Assembly: GCF_027942865.1 (NCBI RefSeq) | Contig: NC_134520.1 | Span: 5,467,501-5,531,500 of the forward strand | DNA: 64,000 nt | Reading direction: 5' to 3' | DNA from: Odontesthes bonariensis | Taxonomy: Eukaryota > Chordata > Actinopteri > Atheriniformes > Atherinopsidae | Shown: one piece after another, positions 1-11,362 of the stretch | Position numbering within the stretch: the first letter of the stretch is position 1 | Layout of the letters: each line of letters opens with the position of its first letter | Notes under the pieces: generated by a model | Database searches by the model: none | What the model was told of the DNA's origin: nothing | What the model saw: only the letters and a program-made list of their open reading frames with translations | Position numbers and translations under genes: made by a program

Positions 1-578
1 GTTTATTCTATTGTTTATAGTAGCTCCTCTCATTCAATTTCTTTTATGATTTGGGAGTGACTATAAAGAGCCAATAAAACGCTCATACAGATTCATAATG
101 TTATTTTGGGAGGGTCTACTTGGATAGGTTAACATGGTCCTTCTGTACAAGGCGAAGCAACCCTTCTACCCTGTACCTAAAGCCAAATATGTTCAAACCC
201 ATCTCTAATTTAGACCTTAGTGCAGGGAGACGAGTTTATCTACACAGATCAGTGTTTATGTCCTCAGTTCCACAGGAGCCATGTAAGAACACTCTTGCAG
301 TTAATATTAGGTGTGTTTAGCTTGTAGCTAAGGAGGCTCTAGCATGGAGCTCATGGCAGAACAAGGCAGCTGTTCATTCTTACAAGCTGTGCCTAAACCA
401 GCTGCTAAAGCGGCTTCAAGGCATTGTGTTACATCGTGATGTAGACCAGTACCAGGAAGGAAATCTACACTTTAGGTAGCTCAGTGTTTTCTGTGGAAAA
501 GAGTAACTGTGTGTGGTATAATTTTATTTTTAAATTGTTTAATCTCTTGTGCATTCTTAGCACGTGCAGGAAACTCAC
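1..578 (-). other. Start of atp1b1 intron 4; no exon seen
   Basis: Sequence downstream of exon 4 up to the window edge. I looked on the minus strand for the next beta-subunit exon (the conserved PVMKYNP-type segment) and found none. Only short chance ORFs occur here. Confidence 0.7.
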
Positions 579-763
579 CCTTGGTCTGAAGTTGACAATC
601 CTGTTGAGCTTGACGATGATACACGGCTTCCCGTTTGCGAAGCCGTAATCTTTGTCAATCAAACCGGAGCAGCTTTCGAGCCAGGTTCTGCTGAAACGGC
701 AAGCGTTCTTCTGTCCCTGCGTCCCGTCCAGGCTGCCGCGGTCCTTGTACGGGAGGGGGGACT
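579..763 (-). CDS. atp1b1: atp1b1 coding exon 4
   Basis: 185-nt exon after the acceptor TTTGCAG (AG at 765-764), ending at the donor GTGAGT starting at 578. It encodes the segment with cysteines 148, 158 and 174 and ends in phase 0 after NFRPR. The family N-glycosylation sequon before CSG is replaced by ES here (WLESCSGL), so that site looks lost. Confidence 0.93.
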
Positions 764-3700
764 CTGCAAATGGAAGCACAAAACAACACATTTGACCTGA
801 ACATGAAAGTGGAGACTATATACACAAAATCCCATCCTCATTTGTTTTGTTTGTGACAGTTTTGACAGATTCTACTTGCCTCCACAGTCTTCATATTTCA
901 TGTCATTACCCTGACGCTCGTCGTCATATTTCGTAAGCAGAGTGTCCATGCTGTCGATGTACTTCTGAAATGATTTCCGATCACTCAATGTGAAAGAAAT
1001 TTCAGATTTCACTGAATAGGGGGTATGTGACAGGCCTGAATAAGAAAATAAAAAAAAAGTTAAAAAAAAGAGAGAGGGGGGGGGGGGCTCATCAGAAATG
1101 TGAGGATTAAATGCAACAAGTTAAACACACACACTAAACAGATTTAGTTTTTTCTTTATTTGTAGAAAACAAAATAAAAATCCTCACAGAAACAACACTA
1201 CATGTCACAAGAGCCATTGTGAGTCTCTCGTCTATTATCTTAGGACAATGTAGGATCTTGGGGATTTCCTCAGATGGTCTCTGCCAGCTCTTCGGTGGTA
1301 ATTTTCCACAGCCCGTGTGCAAAAGGCTTCAGCCAGGCGCGGCATGGGGAGAATCAGATGGGTTTTAAGAGCAATGAAAGGAAGCGTGACATTTGTGAAC
1401 CCTTAACCATTCTACTGTTGGATTTATTTATTTGTTTTCATATATTTGAGCAAGTTTGTAACTGTTGTGGCAACAGAGGCTGAGAAGTAACATTTAAATT
1501 ACCCTGAAGGCTTGTGAAAGTTCACCAATCCCCTGCCCCCACCCATCCACTCTCACGTGTGTCTCTCTCACAATGGAAACTTTTAGCCCCAGAGTGGGAG
1601 GCGGGCTTGTGCTCTGAAAATGAAGAGAAAAAAAAACTACTCTGCTTCCTTGATCGTGCCTCTGCTGGGAAGTTGCTTCTGCTCAAAGCTCCCCACACTT
1701 TCAGTGCAACATCGCTAAGCTCCGATTGTCAACAGTCGTGGACGGAGCGGCAGGCACATGAAGCCAGTCATCTACAATGGCTGCTAAAAATACTGCCAAG
1801 GCTGGAGCATGTGCTGCGTAAACAAGTAATGGCACTGTGTGACGAGGACTGGCGCTTCAGAATCTGCCTCAGAGCTCGCAGGGAATTTTCAAACGCTCGT
1901 AAAGTGACTGCAGCGCGGTTTCATGATGTTGAGTGTGTTCTCACAAGATAACAGATTAGACTTTTTGGGAGGGGTGGGGGACAAAGAAAGAAAAAAAAAG
2001 CAGCTATGTGGCCTCCCGGCTGTGAAAAACTCATTTTGTTTCTAAAGTCAATCGTTTTATTCCAAACCACGCACACCAAACTCTGGCCACACATGCACAT
2101 GTAAACATGTCAGCTGTGACTCACAGCACACATGAATTGTTTTAGTTCCCCTGCAGCCTGAGGGGGGAACCATTGACTGGCTGAGAGGAGTGAAGGACAA
2201 AATGGCTGAACCTATTTGAGGTCAGAAAGACTCCTGATCGAGTAGCTGCTTAAAGGCACACCCCAACTGTCATTTTCAGCTCCATAAACAGATATTTCTG
2301 ATCGGTTTGAGAAGGAGCTGAGCTCATACAGCCAGGAGGGTGAGGGAGAGGAGAGGAGGAGTCATTTACTTACCTGGGGGAGCGACTCTGTCCTGATAGG
2401 TGGGTTTGTAGTCGCTTAACGTGACCAGCATCGCCTGAATGGTCCCGATGAAAATTCCAGCCAAGCATCCGTAGAAGATCACGTAGAACGAGGTGATTTT
2501 AACTGAAGGGGAGAAAAGTCAGTTCCACTCATCAAGTAAAATGACAGAACTGCAAAAATAAATAAATAATAGACTGATTTCTAAGCTACTGTTTAGTGAT
2601 CAGAGACAAAAAGAATAAAATAGAAAAATTGACCATATAAATATATTTTTAGTTTAGGAAAAGTTCCCTAGACATTTAAATGTTTAAAAACATTACCTCA
2701 GACTTTGGAAATAAAGATGAACAGTTTCATCTTAATCAAAAAAACCTGAACTTTATAAAGAAATGTGTCACATGATGTGAAAACTGTTGAGCAAAACCTC
2801 TCTACAGGCCATTTAAGTTTGCTCTCTCAAAAGCTCCTGACCAAAATCGTGGGGCGGAGGACAAGATGCTCTACGAACTCTGGGTGATGCCTTCTTTCTC
2901 TCATTGTGGAAACTGTTTCAATTAAACTATGTTGCCCCCCCACACACGCACACATTCAACATTTACCCCAATTACGCAACAACTCGAGGGTTGCGCTTCT
3001 AGTGCCACAGGATGAGTCACTCCTTTTCAGACGCCAAAGCCACCTCTCATGCAGACACCCCTCCTTTCCACTGTGTATTTTCCAACAGGTTTAAAAATGC
3101 TGTCCTTGTATAATGAAACAAACAGCTCCTTATTCACTGCTTATTCCTTATTCACACTGGACTCTTATTCTTTGCTTGCCCAGTTTCATTTAAGGTCACT
3201 GTAGAAGACATACCTCAGAGTTTCAGCATGTACTCACTCTGAGATGCATGTGAGACGAAAGAAATTGAGTTTTCATTTAATTTAATTTGCAATCCAATCT
3301 ACTTGAGATGCTTGAGATACGTGTGGAAATGTCTTGGAGTTGATGTCATACATTAAGAGCATTTCCTGAAAGGGACAGCTGCTGAAGGAGAAAAAAAACA
3401 AATAAAAGAGAGGAGCTTTGTGGTTTTCATGAAAGCTATGAGAAAGAAATGAGATCCGACCACATCCATTAAAAGGCAGAACCAGAAACGTTACTCTTTT
3501 CTTTTTATTTTAATAGTTTTATCTAATTTTCTAAGCTCCTCTTGGACTAATATGAATATTTTATGTCTTGATCCAAGACTGATTCCAAGATCAAGACCAA
3601 GGTCTATTTGAAAAACAAAAAACAAACACTAAAATGCTGAAAACTTGGGCTCATCACTCTTAAAAATCTCTTCCACTACAATTTGTTTTTATCACCAACA

Positions 3701-6279
3701 AACAATTACAGTGTTGGAATCTGTTTGGCAACAAATCGTTTCTAATTATGCAATCTCAGCTAGATCAGTGCCCCCCCCCCTTCCCCACGTGGTTGCTGTT
3801 GTTTTGGCGCCTTCCTAAAATGTCTTTCCACTCGCAGGTTCATGTCCAGATCAGCCTTTTTAAAACCAGTTTGGCGAGTTGACGCACTCCCCCAGTCTTA
3901 TTTCATGTATGCAGGCCGCAGCCAGAGGTCTGCCTGAGATTCAGCTGTGGCACTGGCCCTCGCCTGCCCGTGCTCTCCGTGAGACCAATATCGTTTTACT
4001 GTTAAACAACACTGAAACTTGTACGCGGTGATTCCAAAAGATGCAAGCAAAAGTAAGAAGGTGGTGAGCCATTTTCCATCGATCACGTCAGCGTGGCTCT
4101 GTGCTGCACCTGTCAGAACAAAACTATGGACTGACTCTACAGACTGACACTTGTGGGATTAGAATAACGCGGTTTCCTTACAGTGTGCCAGCTAAGAAAT
4201 GGAAATGTTGCAGTCATAATTAGTAACGTGACATTCAGGCAAACATGCATGTCACTCTTAGGAGAAGTCATATCTTCCTTTCCTTGATTCAGCAATCATG
4301 TGACTATTAGTTTTACTTTTACTAACACTGCTAAGCATATCAAAATCAGACTGGGGCCTCTGAGGGCATTATAGCACGACTTTAGCAACAGCCAATCACC
4401 TGGACATCACTTTTCTGTTCGGTCATGTGACTTATTTGAGTATCGAGCCAACTGGCCAGAGGTGTAAACAGCAAAGAGAATGGCTTGGTGGTGGTGGTGA
4501 CAGGCAGTTTGAATGGAGAGCACCTCCCCCACCAGACCGCTGCAGCATGTTGTGAAGGGACCTTCCCCATATCTTTAGGTTTAACCAACGTGTTTGTGGG
4601 AGCAAGCTAAAAGCTGGAAGAGTTCTAGAGTCTCCCTAAAATAGTCGAAAAACACGTCGAAGACATTGAATTAGCGCCCTGTCACTCGGCAGCTATTTCT
4701 CGACGCTGACATGTTGAAAACTACAGTAGGGTTCATTTGAAACGCAGTACAGTCTGATACATACAAAGCAATGAACCGGTTTTTTTATGTTGCTGCGTAG
4801 ACGAGCCCTGGCAGTTTAAGCTACTCAAGGACACAGACATACCTGTTGCTTTCAGAGCTTACTTTTACTTAGTGCGACATGACTCTCCCTCACAACAAAG
4901 GACAACAGGGCGACTGTAATAGATGCTCACTAAGTATAACTACAGGCTTAGTAACATTATAGCCATTTTGACATGTGGTGATTAAAATTCTCCACCGGAA
5001 AGTAGCTGCCGTAAGTTCGCCATTAGGCACCACGCGCCAGCAGTAACGGCGATCCTGCTTCTTCATAGCTGTGATTTTTTTTTTTCGTCATGGAATTAGC
5101 TTTTGTCGGAAATTCGCAGTTTATATGAAGGTTTCTTTGAGCTTTGATGTATGAGTGTATTAAACTGGAGAAGACACGCAAATATCTCCCGTCTTTGAAG
5201 GGTATATGGAGAAGAAAGAAAAAAAAAGAAAGAAAGTGGGAGACATAGAGAGGGGGTGGCCCATGAGACATGTGAGTCGTGATCCGCTCCAGCACAACAC
5301 CGTGTTCCCAGGCGGTGTCTGAACGACGCCGAGTTTGGTTCACACCGTAGTTGGGAGGGGAGGAGGAGGAGGAGGGGGGGGGGGGGGGCTTTCTAATTGG
5401 TAAAACGGTTTAGCGAGCTTAATTGGCACCGTGTAACGGCTGGTGGTTATCCTATCAAATCAACACCCATTGCTTACCGTATTAGGCGAGCATCTCCCCT
5501 CCGTTTAAAGTATAGCAAACAGTAGTAAAACGATTAGAACGACTGGAAGGCTAAAATAAAAAAAGGTGAGCGATGGATACAACAATCTAGCCCAACTTTC
5601 ACCATCTGATTCAGTTAAGTCCTGGCCTAAAACAGGCTGTCCTTCAAGATGACCTTTTCATAAAGGCCAATAATTAATGACTGGCACGATATGGGCAACG
5701 CCTTCATCACTGGCTATTACAATGCATATCAACTGCACCTATTTGAATCTGGTCAAAATCATCTAGGCTAATGTTAAAGAGTGAAAGCAAGCATAAAATG
5801 GCACCGTGTCATTCATTTGCAGCGCGAGTTGATTGGGGTATTAATCTTATCAATTAGCTTTTTTTTGGTCTACATTCGACCTGTGGCGTTTCTTCCTGGC
5901 CAACTTTGTGCGTGAAGCTCGTTTCGAGTTTCACAGTTGAGGTTATTCTGATTTAGCAGACCAACTTTTACATACAGTCTCCATTGAAAACCGAAGTCAC
6001 GACTCAGCATGTCAAAGCCACTGAGCTCTAACAGGTGCTGTCTCTGTGTGTACTATCAGGAAATGGAGAGAAAAAAATGGTTTCCACTATCCTCCAGCTA
6101 GACGTACTGTATCACACTGTTCCGTTAACTGGAGACAAGGACTAGCTTGTTAGTTCAGTCTAATTAAGGAAATGGGAGTACTTACGCCAACTGCCCCCAG
6201 TTCGTCCAAGAAACTCTCTCTTCTCTGAATTCCACACAAATTTCCTCCATCCGCCGTCACTGTCTTTATTTCCCGACAT
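579..6279 (-). CDS. atp1b1: Na+/K+-ATPase subunit beta-1, first four coding exons (3' part outside window)
   Basis: Single-pass type II glycoprotein that partners the Na+/K+-ATPase alpha subunit in the plasma membrane and is needed for its folding and delivery. Exons are 6279-6186, 2502-2374, 1035-880 and 763-579. The joins keep one frame through 188 codons, with split phases 1, 1, 1 and 0. Cytoplasmic residues 1-33 carry the family motif [16 protein letters not shown]. The membrane segment is about residues 34-60 ([18 protein letters not shown]). It is followed by [13 protein letters not shown] and the ectodomain, with cysteines at 125, 148, 158 and 174 matching the first two disulfides of the family. 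[17 protein letters not shown] ends exon 4. The family is usually about 300 residues, so roughly 110 residues (exons 5 and 6) lie left of base 1. Teleosts have a and b paralogs; I cannot decide which this is with certainty. Intron 3 uses a GC donor. Confidence 0.95.
880..1035 (-). CDS. atp1b1: atp1b1 coding exon 3
   Basis: 156-nt exon encoding [15 protein letters not shown] through KYEDCG. The acceptor is TTATTCAG (AG at 1037-1036). The only donor that keeps frame with exon 4 is GGAG|GCAAGT at 880/879, a GC donor. It yields DCGESPLP across the junction. Confidence 0.92.
1036..2373 (-). other. atp1b1 intron 2
   Basis: 1,338-nt intron with GT-AG ends (donor at 2373, acceptor AG at 1037-1036). 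It includes a short purine and G-rich run near 1055-1087. The open frame at 1514-1951 on the plus strand has no recognisable motif and is regarded as chance. Confidence 0.85.
2374..2502 (-). CDS. atp1b1: atp1b1 coding exon 2 (transmembrane segment)
   Basis: 129-nt exon between a CAG acceptor (minus strand, 2505-2503) and a GTAAGT donor starting at 2373. It encodes the transmembrane helix and the juxtamembrane [12 protein letters not shown] motif. Joining to exon 1 restores W-L-K and joining to exon 3 restores P-G-L. Confidence 0.95.
2503..6185 (-). other. atp1b1 intron 1
   Basis: 3.68-kb GT-AG intron. It holds low-complexity tracts, including a 15-G run at 5374-5388 next to GGA repeats. No coding exon or defined mobile element was recognised. 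First introns of this gene are long in other vertebrates and may hold regulatory sites, but none could be assigned here. Confidence 0.85.
5374..5388. repeat. poly-G tract with preceding GGA repeats
   Basis: Fifteen consecutive G residues follow an (AGG)n stretch at 5357-5373, inside atp1b1 intron 1. Simple low-complexity DNA, possibly quadruplex-forming on the plus strand. Confidence 0.9.
6186..6279 (-). CDS. atp1b1: atp1b1 coding exon 1
   Basis: The ATG is the reverse complement of cat at 6277-6279. It encodes 31 residues of the cytoplasmic N-terminus starting [14 protein letters not shown], plus one base of the next codon. The donor GTAAGT is at 6185-6180 on the minus strand. The start is chosen because it gives the family N-terminal length and because [16 protein letters not shown] follows at the usual distance. 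Confidence 0.95.
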
Positions 6280-7409
6280 ATTAACTCCACGGTAATGACA
6301 CCCCCGTTTCGGTTGGTATGGCTAACGGTTTGGTTGGGGTTTTTAAAAAGCTGAGAATGTTGACGGTCCCTTACAGGAAACGCAAAAGGACAGTCTCGTA
6401 CCCGACTCCGTCAATTGTACCACTCACAATTTATCTCACAGAGAGAGCAGCTCCGCCTGCGAACTCCTGCAATAAGTTACCACCGAAAAGGGAGGGCTGA
6501 ACCCAGCGAATCACAATCATCCGCTGCTTTTTGCGTAACAGGCCAAACGGGAGGAGGGGGGACTCGTTTCAGGCAGACACACTTGTCAACGTACAGAGGT
6601 GTTTCAGAGGTCGCGAGGTCTGCGTGAAATGCACAACGGTTGCTTCAGCCGTTTTAAACGACGTTTGCGTCTTGACGACCAGCGTGGTCTACGTCAAGAC
6701 AGCGAACGTGTTTTTTTAAGAAAGCTTAAACATGTTCCTCATATACCTGTGTGGGTAATATCTGAATCTACCACTTTCAATTAAAATAAGTGTAAAACTT
6801 AATGTAAGGAATGCTCACACACACAGTAACAACTGCTGTTTATTGTGCTGGACATTTGGACCCACCCGAAGAGGACATCCAGTACCTAAGCTCAGAACTT
6901 ACTGTAACAACTTCTTCAAGGGGTGACAGTGTTGCTAGTTTGAATGTCAGTTACTTTTTATTTTATTTTAGCTAAAAACAGACTGGAATACAAACTACAC
7001 AATGAGGAACAACCACTCACATGTTGAAAACCAGCAAACAAGGATTTGAAAGACTCCACTTTAAAGCTAAACTCTGCCCACAATTTTTATCACTTTGACT
7101 TGATTTTGGAATCCCTTTGACATGATATTTTAGTTTATGCATGTTAGAGTGGTGAATTGTGGAATAAGAGGTTATGCCTGTATTAATGTGGATATCAGTT
7201 ACTTTATAAGCACTCCGTAGCACTGTGATGTTACACTTGCTGAGAATATAGGAGCTAAATGCTCACACACAAATTACTATTTCTGAGGTCAAATTAAAAG
7301 GTGCTCAGATAATACCCATTTACAAAGTATGTACACTTTGGCTAAATATAAGAAGAGGTTTGTATACAAAGAGATAAAAAAACACACAAAAAAAACACTT
7401 GGTTTTAGT
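6280..7409. other. atp1b1 5' flank; no further gene seen
   Basis: Region upstream of the atp1b1 start codon (promoter and 5'UTR expected to begin just right of 6279). It is moderately CpG-containing to about 6720 and AT-rich after that. Short overlapping plus-strand ORFs between 6318 and 6784 have no recognisable domain. No clear TATA box could be placed. Confidence 0.5.
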
Positions 7410-8428
7410 GGGTGACTCTAGCCTGGCTGACGCGACCACAATCTCGATGAGATGGTGGTCTGGGAACTAGGTGTGCGTTTTCTCGTATTTGAGGCGTGGT
7501 TTACGAATGCCTAGAGCCGTTTATTGGGCGCTACGAATGTCTATCAAATGACGTCAGGTTCTTCCCATGCTGCTTTGCGCGCGATTCATAGCCAATTGTA
7601 TCACTTATACCAGATGACGACAGAAATTTGACGAGGAAGAAGAAAAAAATGGAAAATAAAAGTAAACTTGCGCTCTAAGCTACTTAAATTGACAACAAAG
7701 TAGGCCTATATGCTATATTCTACATGAATTTTTATGTTGTAGAGTTGTGAATTTATTTTAATAATGGAGAAATTGAGCAGCCTTGCTTTGTTGTCTACAG
7801 TAGTAGATCAACCCTCATCTTACTTTGAAGCTCCAAGCTCCCAGAAGTGACGTCGACGCAGCTTTAGCAGCAGAAAAGCTATCAGGCTTGTGTTGATGAT
7901 AATAATAAACTCCTGGACTATGTACAAACTTCAAAATGCATCGTTTTGTGGGTACAGACCATATTTGTACTACTGTAGAAGTTTGGTGTCATGACATGTG
8001 ATTTTAGTGGGGTAATTTTGGAGATACTGCCAGGGTCCGTTAGCGCTTGTACTAAGCTATTCGGGATAACTCAGTAACTCAGCTGATGTTCAGCCAATAT
8101 CGGAAAAACTTCGGGTGGGCTACTTGGCTGGATGTCACGGTTCAAATGACCCTAGGGTGAATCTACTCCGAAACACTTTCTAAGGCTGCATTGAACGGTA
8201 ACGTTGTGCCCGCTGTCATGTTGGATTAACACTCTACAAGCTTCGGTGTAGCGCATAGACGTCGTCATCGTCTTAATGCTGCTGCCCCCCCCCCCCCCCC
8301 CCCCCCCCCGTTCTGTGATTGGTTCCCAAACTCTGGCAAAAATAAGGGCGGTGGTTTCCAGGCTGACTTTGCAGTGAGAATGAAATCGAGCGCAAAGCAG
8401 CATGGGAATTCCCAGGCTAGGGTGACTC
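7410..8428. mobile_element. Non-autonomous DNA transposon, TAGCCTGG ends, 9-bp TSD
   Basis: Termini are TAGCCTGG at 7419 and CCAGGCTA ending at 8419, flanked by the perfect 9-bp duplication GGGTGACTC (7410-7418 and 8420-8428). Subterminal inverted copies of CCCATGCTGCTTTGCGC occur near each end (about 7566 and 8390-8406). No transposase frame is visible. The same ends and TSD length recur in the element at 43515-44107. A 9-bp TSD is typical of Mutator-like elements, but no MULE transposase is present, so the superfamily is open. Confidence 0.85.
8285..8309. repeat. poly-C tract (25 C)
   Basis: Twenty-five consecutive C residues inside the 7419-8419 element. Simple repeat, probably length-variable. 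Confidence 0.95.
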
Positions 8429-8835
8429 CAAAATCATCAGCACTGTTAGCTCAGAATCACTTGGTCATGAGTCACAAAATGATGACACTGTGCTGGGAAG
8501 TCAGACAGTTACTTCATGACTGCACACACAAGAGAATCTGCATTTTTGCACAAGACAAAGGCATTCCACCAAGAACTGAATAGCAATAAATGATAGGCCT
8601 ACTAATTTCCTCTGGAGCTGTTTAATCTTTAAGGTCAGATTTATTGGTCATGCATACATGCATACACATGAAATTTGTCCTCCGCTTTTAACCCATCCAT
8701 TTCTTTATGATCAGAAATAAGCTGATGAGTTGAGGTGTTTAATTCATAGAGCAGGAATAATATCCTGTCATTTTATTCACTGTGAATAAGTGAAGATATA
8801 TATTTTTAAATGTAATGTACGCCACACAATACATA
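8429..8835. other. Gene-free stretch
   Basis: No exon, RNA gene or bounded repeat recognised. Confidence 0.5.
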
Positions 8836-9085
8836 CAGTCAGGTGAAAAACAAAGTATACCCTCTCAATTCTATGATTTCACATATCAGGTCATAATAGA
8901 AAATCACCTGGTATATATCTGGTTTATGACAGGCCTTAAAATGAGATAAATACAACCTTAGATGAACATCAACACATGAAGGAGGAATTCATACATCTGT
9001 ACCTTTCATATAGGTTTGCAGGCATCTGTTTATGCATAGCTTGTTTATGACAGTACATACCAAGTTTATGACAGTACAATGAAAA
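8836..9085 (+). mobile_element. Tc1-like transposon, left arm (split by LINE)
   Basis: Starts with CAGTCAGGTGAAAAACAAAG and continues with sequence whose reverse complement matches the end of the minus-strand copy near 23,600-23,660 (shared TGACAGGCCTTAAAATGAG-like block). The transposase-coding part of the same element reappears at 11909-12345 on the same strand. The L2 LINE therefore appears to have inserted into it. Confidence 0.6.
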
Positions 9086-9504
9086 TGATGAAATGATTAG
9101 TAAGAATGTCAACAATTCTCAAACTCTGTTTGCTATGGTTGAAAAACTCACAAATCCTCCTAAACAGTCAAACCCAGACCTCCTCTCTACAGAGAAATGC
9201 AACGAATTTGCCAACTTTTTTGGCCAAAAAATCAAAACAATTAGACAAAACATTTACGCAACACAGACAAACAAGAAAACTAATCTGTGTCTAAAACCTA
9301 GAAATAACTCTGACGTTATGTCACAATTTAATATTGTTGATTTAAAAATCCCAGAGGAAACAGTTCGGTATCTGAAATCAACAACTTGCACTCTGGACAT
9401 AATACCATCTGACTTTTTAAAAACTGTTTTTACCTCAGTAGAAAGTGATCTCCTACAAATAGTTAACAGCTCCCTGGCATCAGGCATTTTTCCAAAGCTG
9501 CCAT

Positions 9505-10181
9505 TAAGGCCCCATCCACACGTAGCCGGGTATCTGCTAAAACTAATATATTTTTCTACGTTTGGACCTGTCATCCACATGAAAACGCATCGTAAACGAA
9601 TGTTTTTAAAAACTCCGGGCAAAGTGAAGATTTTTGAAAATTCCGTTTATGCAGCTGTGTGTAGACAGAGATAACCGGAGTTTTGCGTTTTTCGAACGTC
9701 ACAATATGCGCCAAAACAACAACAAATCTGCTTTAAAGTCTAAAGTGCGACCTTTGTTTACTGAAGAAGCATGGATGCCTTGAGAACTGTGGTGGTTATT
9801 ATTGTGCAGGCCTTGATTTTACACGCCCAAGTCGTACTCCCAGAGGAATGGCGTGACAATTTCGCATGTCCCGGTCCTCACTCCTGTCGCTGTCGGAATT
9901 ATTACGTCCTCATATCGAGGGGCAGTCCACTGTCATGCGATCACCTGTCAGTGTGCTCAAAAAAGTTACGTGCACACTTTATTATTTAGCTGACGAGGGC
10001 AGATTGCGCAAAACAGCAAATGCATTTGGGTTGTCAAGACAGGTGAAAACGCAGATGTTCGGTTATGTGTGGAAGGTGTTTTTTTCGAAAACGAGGTAAT
10101 GTGGATACAAATTATTTTAAAAACGGAGGGGGGGAAATATTCGGTTTTAAAAATACCCGGCTACGTGTGTACATAGCCTAA
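9505..10181 (+). mobile_element. PIF/Harbinger non-autonomous element inside the LINE
   Basis: The body is 9508-10178, flanked by the 3-bp duplication TAA (9505-9507 and 10179-10181). Terminal inverted repeats of about 25 bp share CACACGTAGCCGGGTAT. It sits in L2 ORF2 exactly between SGIFPK and the continuation PLLKK-like segment, so the insertion is clean. TAA or TTA duplications and internal transposase homology identify PIF/Harbinger. Confidence 0.88.
9771..10099 (+). pseudogene. HARBI1-like Harbinger transposase, N-terminal remnant
   Basis: Starts with ATG at 9771 and runs to EEWRDNF. It shifts frame and continues from about 9866 with SLLSLSELLRPHIEGQST, VMRSPVSVLKKVTCTLYY and LADEGRLRKTANAFGLSRQ. 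This is the helical N-terminal region of Harbinger DDE transposases. The catalytic DDE core is absent, lost by internal deletion. The host gene HARBI1 derives from this family, but the terminal repeats show this copy is a transposon remnant. Confidence 0.85.
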
Positions 10182-11201
10182 GCCACTCCTAAAGAAGAGA
10201 ACTCTAGACGCCTCTATGATGAACAACTACAGACCTGTCTCTAACCTCTCTTTTATATCCAAGATTATTGAGAAAGTTGTATTTAACCAGCACAACGACT
10301 TTCTGAATGAAAGTGGAAGTCTTGATAACTTTCAATCAGGCTTCCATCGTCATCACAGCACTGAAACAGCTCTGGTCAAAGTGTTAAACGACATCAGGTT
10401 GAATACTGATTCTGGTAATGTTTCAGTCCTGGTTCTGTTGGACCTCAGCGCTGCGTTTGATACTGTAGATCACAGAATCCTGTTGCACAGGCTGGAAAAC
10501 TGGGTTGGACTTTCTGGAGTGGTCCTTAACTGGTTCAGGTCCTACTTAGAAGGCTGGAGTTATTTTGTTACAAATGGCAGCTATGAATCTGAGTGGCCAT
10601 GACTTGTGGAGTCCCCCAGGGGTCAATTCTTGGACCTCTTCTGTTTAACATGTATATGCTCCCTTTGCGTCAGATATTGCAGAACTTTAACATCAATTAT
10701 CACAGTTATGCAGACGATACTCAACTTTATGTGTCTCTGTCACCAGACGACTGCAGCCCAGCAGACGTACTGTGTCAGTGTCTGGAGGAAGTAAACACCT
10801 GGATGAGAGAGAATTTTCTACAATTAAATGAAGACAAAACTGAGATCATTCTGTTTGGTAGCAAAGAGAAGAGGGTCAGCGTTGGTAAATATCTTGAGAC
10901 TCGGGCCCTTACAATCACTGACCAAGTTCGTAACCTTGGAGTGTTGATAGACTCAGATCTGACTTTCAGCAGCCACATCAAAGCTGTCACCAAGGCAGCT
11001 TTTTACCATCTCAGAAACATCAACAGAATTAAAGGTTTTCTCTCCCAAAAAGACCAGGAGAAACTCATCCATGCATTCATCTCCAGTAGACTCGATTACT
11101 GTAATGCTCTTTTAACTGGACTTCCCAAAAAGAACATTAAACATCTGCAGCTCATCCAGAACACTGCTGCTAGAGTTTTAACCCGGATAAAGAGATCTGA
11201 A

Positions 11202-11362
11202 TCAAATCAAATCAAATCAAATTTATTTATATAGCACATTTCATGTACAAACAATTCAAAGTGCTTTACAGAAAATAAAAGCATTGCAGCAGGGAGTGGA
11301 AGAAGCATTAAAATACATAAAAGAATATAAAGAGAAACAATAAAAATCACACCAGTACACCA
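11202..11362 (-). mobile_element. L2-like 3' tail inserted in reverse orientation
   Basis: The reverse complement reads through the same 3' UTR as the host LINE (compare 11768-11905), including CACTCCCTGCTGCAATGCTT and AATGTGCTATATAAATAAA, and ends in (ATTTG)n at 11201-11222. It interrupts ORF2 between KRSE and HITRVLKSL. It is a short 5'-truncated retrocopy of the same family. Confidence 0.88.

Noticed and set aside
1514..1951. 145-codon plus-strand frame antisense to atp1b1
   Set aside because: Lies in intron 2; residue pattern and lack of motifs suggest chance.
6339..6353. TATA-like TTTTTAAAAA upstream of atp1b1
   Set aside because: Only 60-70 bp from the start codon, leaving an implausibly short 5' UTR for this gene; an A/T run is a simpler reading.
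9254..9622. 122-codon minus-strand open frame
   Set aside because: Antisense shadow of L2 ORF2 and the Harbinger end; no motif of its own.
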